Assembly (NCBI GenBank): GCA_030688735.1
Contig: JAUYJC010000211.1
Location: 1-44,494, forward strand
DNA length: 44,494 bases
From: Deltaproteobacteria bacterium
GTDB lineage: Bacteria > Desulfobacterota > Binatia > UBA9968
Direction of reading: 5' to 3'
This document shows positions 42,997-44,494 of the stretch, piece by piece; the stretch's first letter is position 1; each line of letters opens with the position of its first letter. A program made the position numbers and the translations under genes. Below the pieces are notes generated by a model. That model did no database searches and was not told the origin of the DNA. It saw only the letters and a list, made by a program, of their open reading frames with translations.

Positions 42997-43335
42997 TCAT
43001 ACGGCCCATTTTTCGCGGGTCGAATTAATTTCGTCATCGCACAGCTCAAGAGGGCAGCCCGGATCGGCGCCGCGCGGGCAGCCGATGCTTCTCAGAGCGT
43101 ATATCGCCGCTTCGACGCGGTTCCTTAACTGAAGTTTTCTCAGAATGTTCTCCAGGTGCCGCTTGACGGTGGCGGGGCTGATCCCCAAGACTACCGCGAT
43201 CTCTTTGTTGGTCTTGGCGCGCGACACCAGAGCGATGACTCGTTTTTCGGCAGGGGTCAGCTGCGCCACTTTATTGACGTCGTCCGTCATAAATTTGGCG
43301 GCGCCCTCATCCGTGAAAGTCCTGCCGTAGCGCAT
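42997..43335 (-). CDS. LuxR-type HTH transcriptional regulator without receiver domain
   Basis: A protein of 112 residues. The LuxR/GerE HTH occupies about residues 24-85 (LTPAEKRVIALVSRAKTNKE, then ATVKRHLENILRKLQLRNRV). There is only a short N-terminal segment and a Cys-containing tail (CPRGADPGCPLELC). With no phosphoacceptor domain it must be controlled differently from the NarL-type regulator at 20796; the Cys residues could sense redox or metal, which is speculation. It lies 84 bases upstream of mtrA in the same direction and 20 bases after the cupredoxin gene, so it is a likely local regulator of the conduit. Confidence 0.8.
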   Translation of the reverse strand: MRYGRTFTDEGAAKFMTDDVNKVAQLTPAEKRVIALVSRAKTNKEIAVVLGISPATVKRHLENILRKLQLRNRVEAAIYALRSIGCPRGADPGCPLELCDDEINSTREKWAV

Positions 43336-43355
43336 ATCGTTTGCTTCCTTCCGCG

Positions 43356-43985
43356 TTATTTCTTTTTCAAGTCGAAATTAACATCCACCACTTCCCCGTC
43401 GCGGACAATTGCGACTCCAGTGTCGGTGGTGCCGAGTTGCGGATGCCAGACTTGCACGCGATATTTTCCCAGTGGCACGCCGTCCATGCGGAAGTTGCCG
43501 CGCTTGTCGGCCGCCGCGATATAAGGATGGTCTTTGACAACGATAAACGCTTCCATGGCCGGGTGAGCGTTGCACAGAATGCGCGCGACGCCGGGTTTGT
43601 CGAAAACCTGGCTGCGCGATTTGCCGGGCGGGTAGAGTCCGAGATCGAATGATTTTGCGTCGGATTTGGAATAGACGTTGTGCCAGCTCTTGTCGTTGTT
43701 CGGGAACTCGACCGTCGTCCCCACCACGATGGGCAGTACGTACGGTGTGAATTTCATTTCTCTCTGGTCGAGGAGGGCCTTCTTGGATTTCGCGGCCGCC
43801 AGCCGTGCTTTTGCAGTTTCCTGCGGCACACCTTCCACCGAAACGACCACATCCGCCGTGGGTTTTCCCGCGATGGTGATTGTCCCCTTGACGATGCCAC
43901 CCTTGGCCGCTGTATCGGCGCCGTACGCTTCGGCGCCGAGCAGAAGCGTCGCGACAGCGATCCAGCCAAGACTTCGTCGGTTCAT
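43356..43985 (-). CDS. Exported cupredoxin-like protein with carboxypeptidase-regulatory-type domain, copy B
   Basis: A protein of 209 residues with a signal peptide (LGWIAVATLLLGAEAYGA). It has an N-terminal beta domain, a blue-copper pattern (FPNNDKSWHNVYS giving His, then LCNAHPAMEAF giving Cys-x2-His-x2-Met) and a C-terminal domain (GNFRMDGVPLGKYRVQVWHP) of the Cna-B/carboxypeptidase-regulatory type. The His, Cys, His, Met set is that of a type 1 copper site. It overlaps the stop of a paralogue (43982) by four bases. A periplasmic or outer-surface electron carrier next to MtrAB is the likely role. Confidence 0.8.
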   Translation of the reverse strand: MNRRSLGWIAVATLLLGAEAYGADTAAKGGIVKGTITIAGKPTADVVVSVEGVPQETAKARLAAAKSKKALLDQREMKFTPYVLPIVVGTTVEFPNNDKSWHNVYSKSDAKSFDLGLYPPGKSRSQVFDKPGVARILCNAHPAMEAFIVVKDHPYIAAADKRGNFRMDGVPLGKYRVQVWHPQLGTTDTGVAIVRDGEVVDVNFDLKKK

Positions 43986-44494
43986 TTTTTCACTCCCGGT
44001 TTGGGATTAAAGATAAAATCGACATTGAGGGATGCGCCGGCCTTGACCTCCACCATTTTGTCTTCGGCCCCCAGACTCTCGTGCCACACCCTGAGCCGAT
44101 AATTCCCGGCGGGAACGTCGTTGATCAGATACTCGCCATAGGCGTCGGTGACGGCGTGATAGGGGTGTTCCGTCACGACGATATAGGCGCTCATCCACGG
44201 ATGTACTTCGCACAGGATTTTAACGACCCCGGGTGTTACCAGCGGCTTTCGGCTGGTCCTCCCCGGGTAGAGTCCCACGTTGAAGTGCGGCTGGCCGCTG
44301 GCAAAATAGGCGTGCGCCGTGTGCAAGATCGGGTCGGTATTTTTTAGCAGGACAAACTGCCCGACGCTGGCCGCCTGCACGTGGGGAGCGAAGCGGCATT
44401 TTACGTTGTCGAGCTCATGCTGGACTTCCCTTTCCACCGCCTTTCCTTTGACGATCCCTTCGAGCGTCACCACGGCATAGCGGAGCCCCTGGCT
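43982..44494 (-). CDS. Cupredoxin-like protein with carboxypeptidase-regulatory-type domain, copy A (5' end beyond window)
   Basis: The frame is open to the window edge, so the N terminus is missing; the GTG used by the track at 44473 is internal. The 170 visible residues show the same plan as copy B: KNTDPILHTAHAYF (His), LCEVHPWMSAY (Cys-x2-His-x2-Met) and a C-terminal beta domain with YLINDVPAGNYRLRVWHESL. A type 1 copper site is thus likely. Copies A and B overlap by four bases and are co-translated. Similar proteins occur beside cytochrome genes in metal-cycling bacteria; direct function is unproven. Confidence 0.8.
   Translation of the reverse strand, partial: SQGLRYAVVTLEGIVKGKAVEREVQHELDNVKCRFAPHVQAASVGQFVLLKNTDPILHTAHAYFASGQPHFNVGLYPGRTSRKPLVTPGVVKILCEVHPWMSAYIVVTEHPYHAVTDAYGEYLINDVPAGNYRLRVWHESLGAEDKMVEVKAGASLNVDFIFNPKPGVKK

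Noticed and set aside
1-44494. tRNA, rRNA or CRISPR arrays
   Set aside because: No cloverleaf-like gene, rRNA text or regularly spaced repeat-spacer array was seen on either strand.

Overview
The window reads as chromosomal DNA of an uncultured, GC-rich, Gram-negative-type environmental bacterium. Evidence for an outer membrane is an MtrB/PioB-type beta-barrel with a decaheme MtrA/DmsE partner; evidence for a heavily periplasmic, quinone-based respiratory lifestyle is about 79 c-type heme sites in 13 cytochromes. The gene style (NMT1-type binding protein, phosphatidylcholine synthase, multiheme cytochromes with NrfD proteins) would suit a desulfobacterotal, Methylomirabilota/Rokubacteria-like or similar subsurface lineage, but I cannot fix the taxon from sequence alone.

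Layout. 1-4.7 kb holds general metabolism: the tail of a transposase-like protein, an FAD monooxygenase, a metallophosphoesterase, a frameshifted ABC-type binding protein and a polysaccharide-deacetylase-family enzyme. 4.8-7.5 kb is a foreign-looking island of four hypothetical genes. It is punctuated by two imperfect palindromes that behave like integron attC sites, so I read it as a small cassette array without an integrase in view. 7.5-8.4 kb has no clear gene, but contains a strong terminator and a possible micro-ORF. 8.4-14.2 kb returns to metabolism: an SDR, an M28 peptidase with PDZ domain, a glutathione S-transferase, a phosphatidylcholine synthase and an alkaline phosphatase.

14.3-44.5 kb is almost entirely an electron-transfer island on the minus strand; only one small membrane gene is on plus. 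Read in transcription order (from 44.5 kb down) it has these parts: two cupredoxin-like proteins; a LuxR-type regulator; the MtrA/MtrB outer-membrane conduit and a monoheme cytochrome; a pentaheme/molybdopterin/4xFe4S/NrfD complex (Qrc/Psr/alternative-complex-III superfamily). That is followed by a small membrane protein, two proteins each made of four cytochrome c domains, a nonaheme cytochrome, a Rieske protein, a full-length b6-type cytochrome b and a triheme c7. Next come two tandem modules of membrane multiheme cytochrome plus cytochrome b, and a histidine kinase/response regulator pair whose sensor domain carries its own CXXCH motif. Last is a second NrfD complex with 13-heme and 8-heme cytochromes, an Fe-S subunit and two near-duplicate monoheme cytochromes.

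Inferred working model: quinone pool <-> NrfD and cytochrome b complexes <-> periplasmic multiheme and monoheme carriers <-> MtrAB across the outer membrane. Whether electrons leave (metal or extracellular acceptor reduction) or enter (for example Fe(II) oxidation) is not decided by sequence. Four-base stop/start overlaps show that many subunits are translationally coupled.
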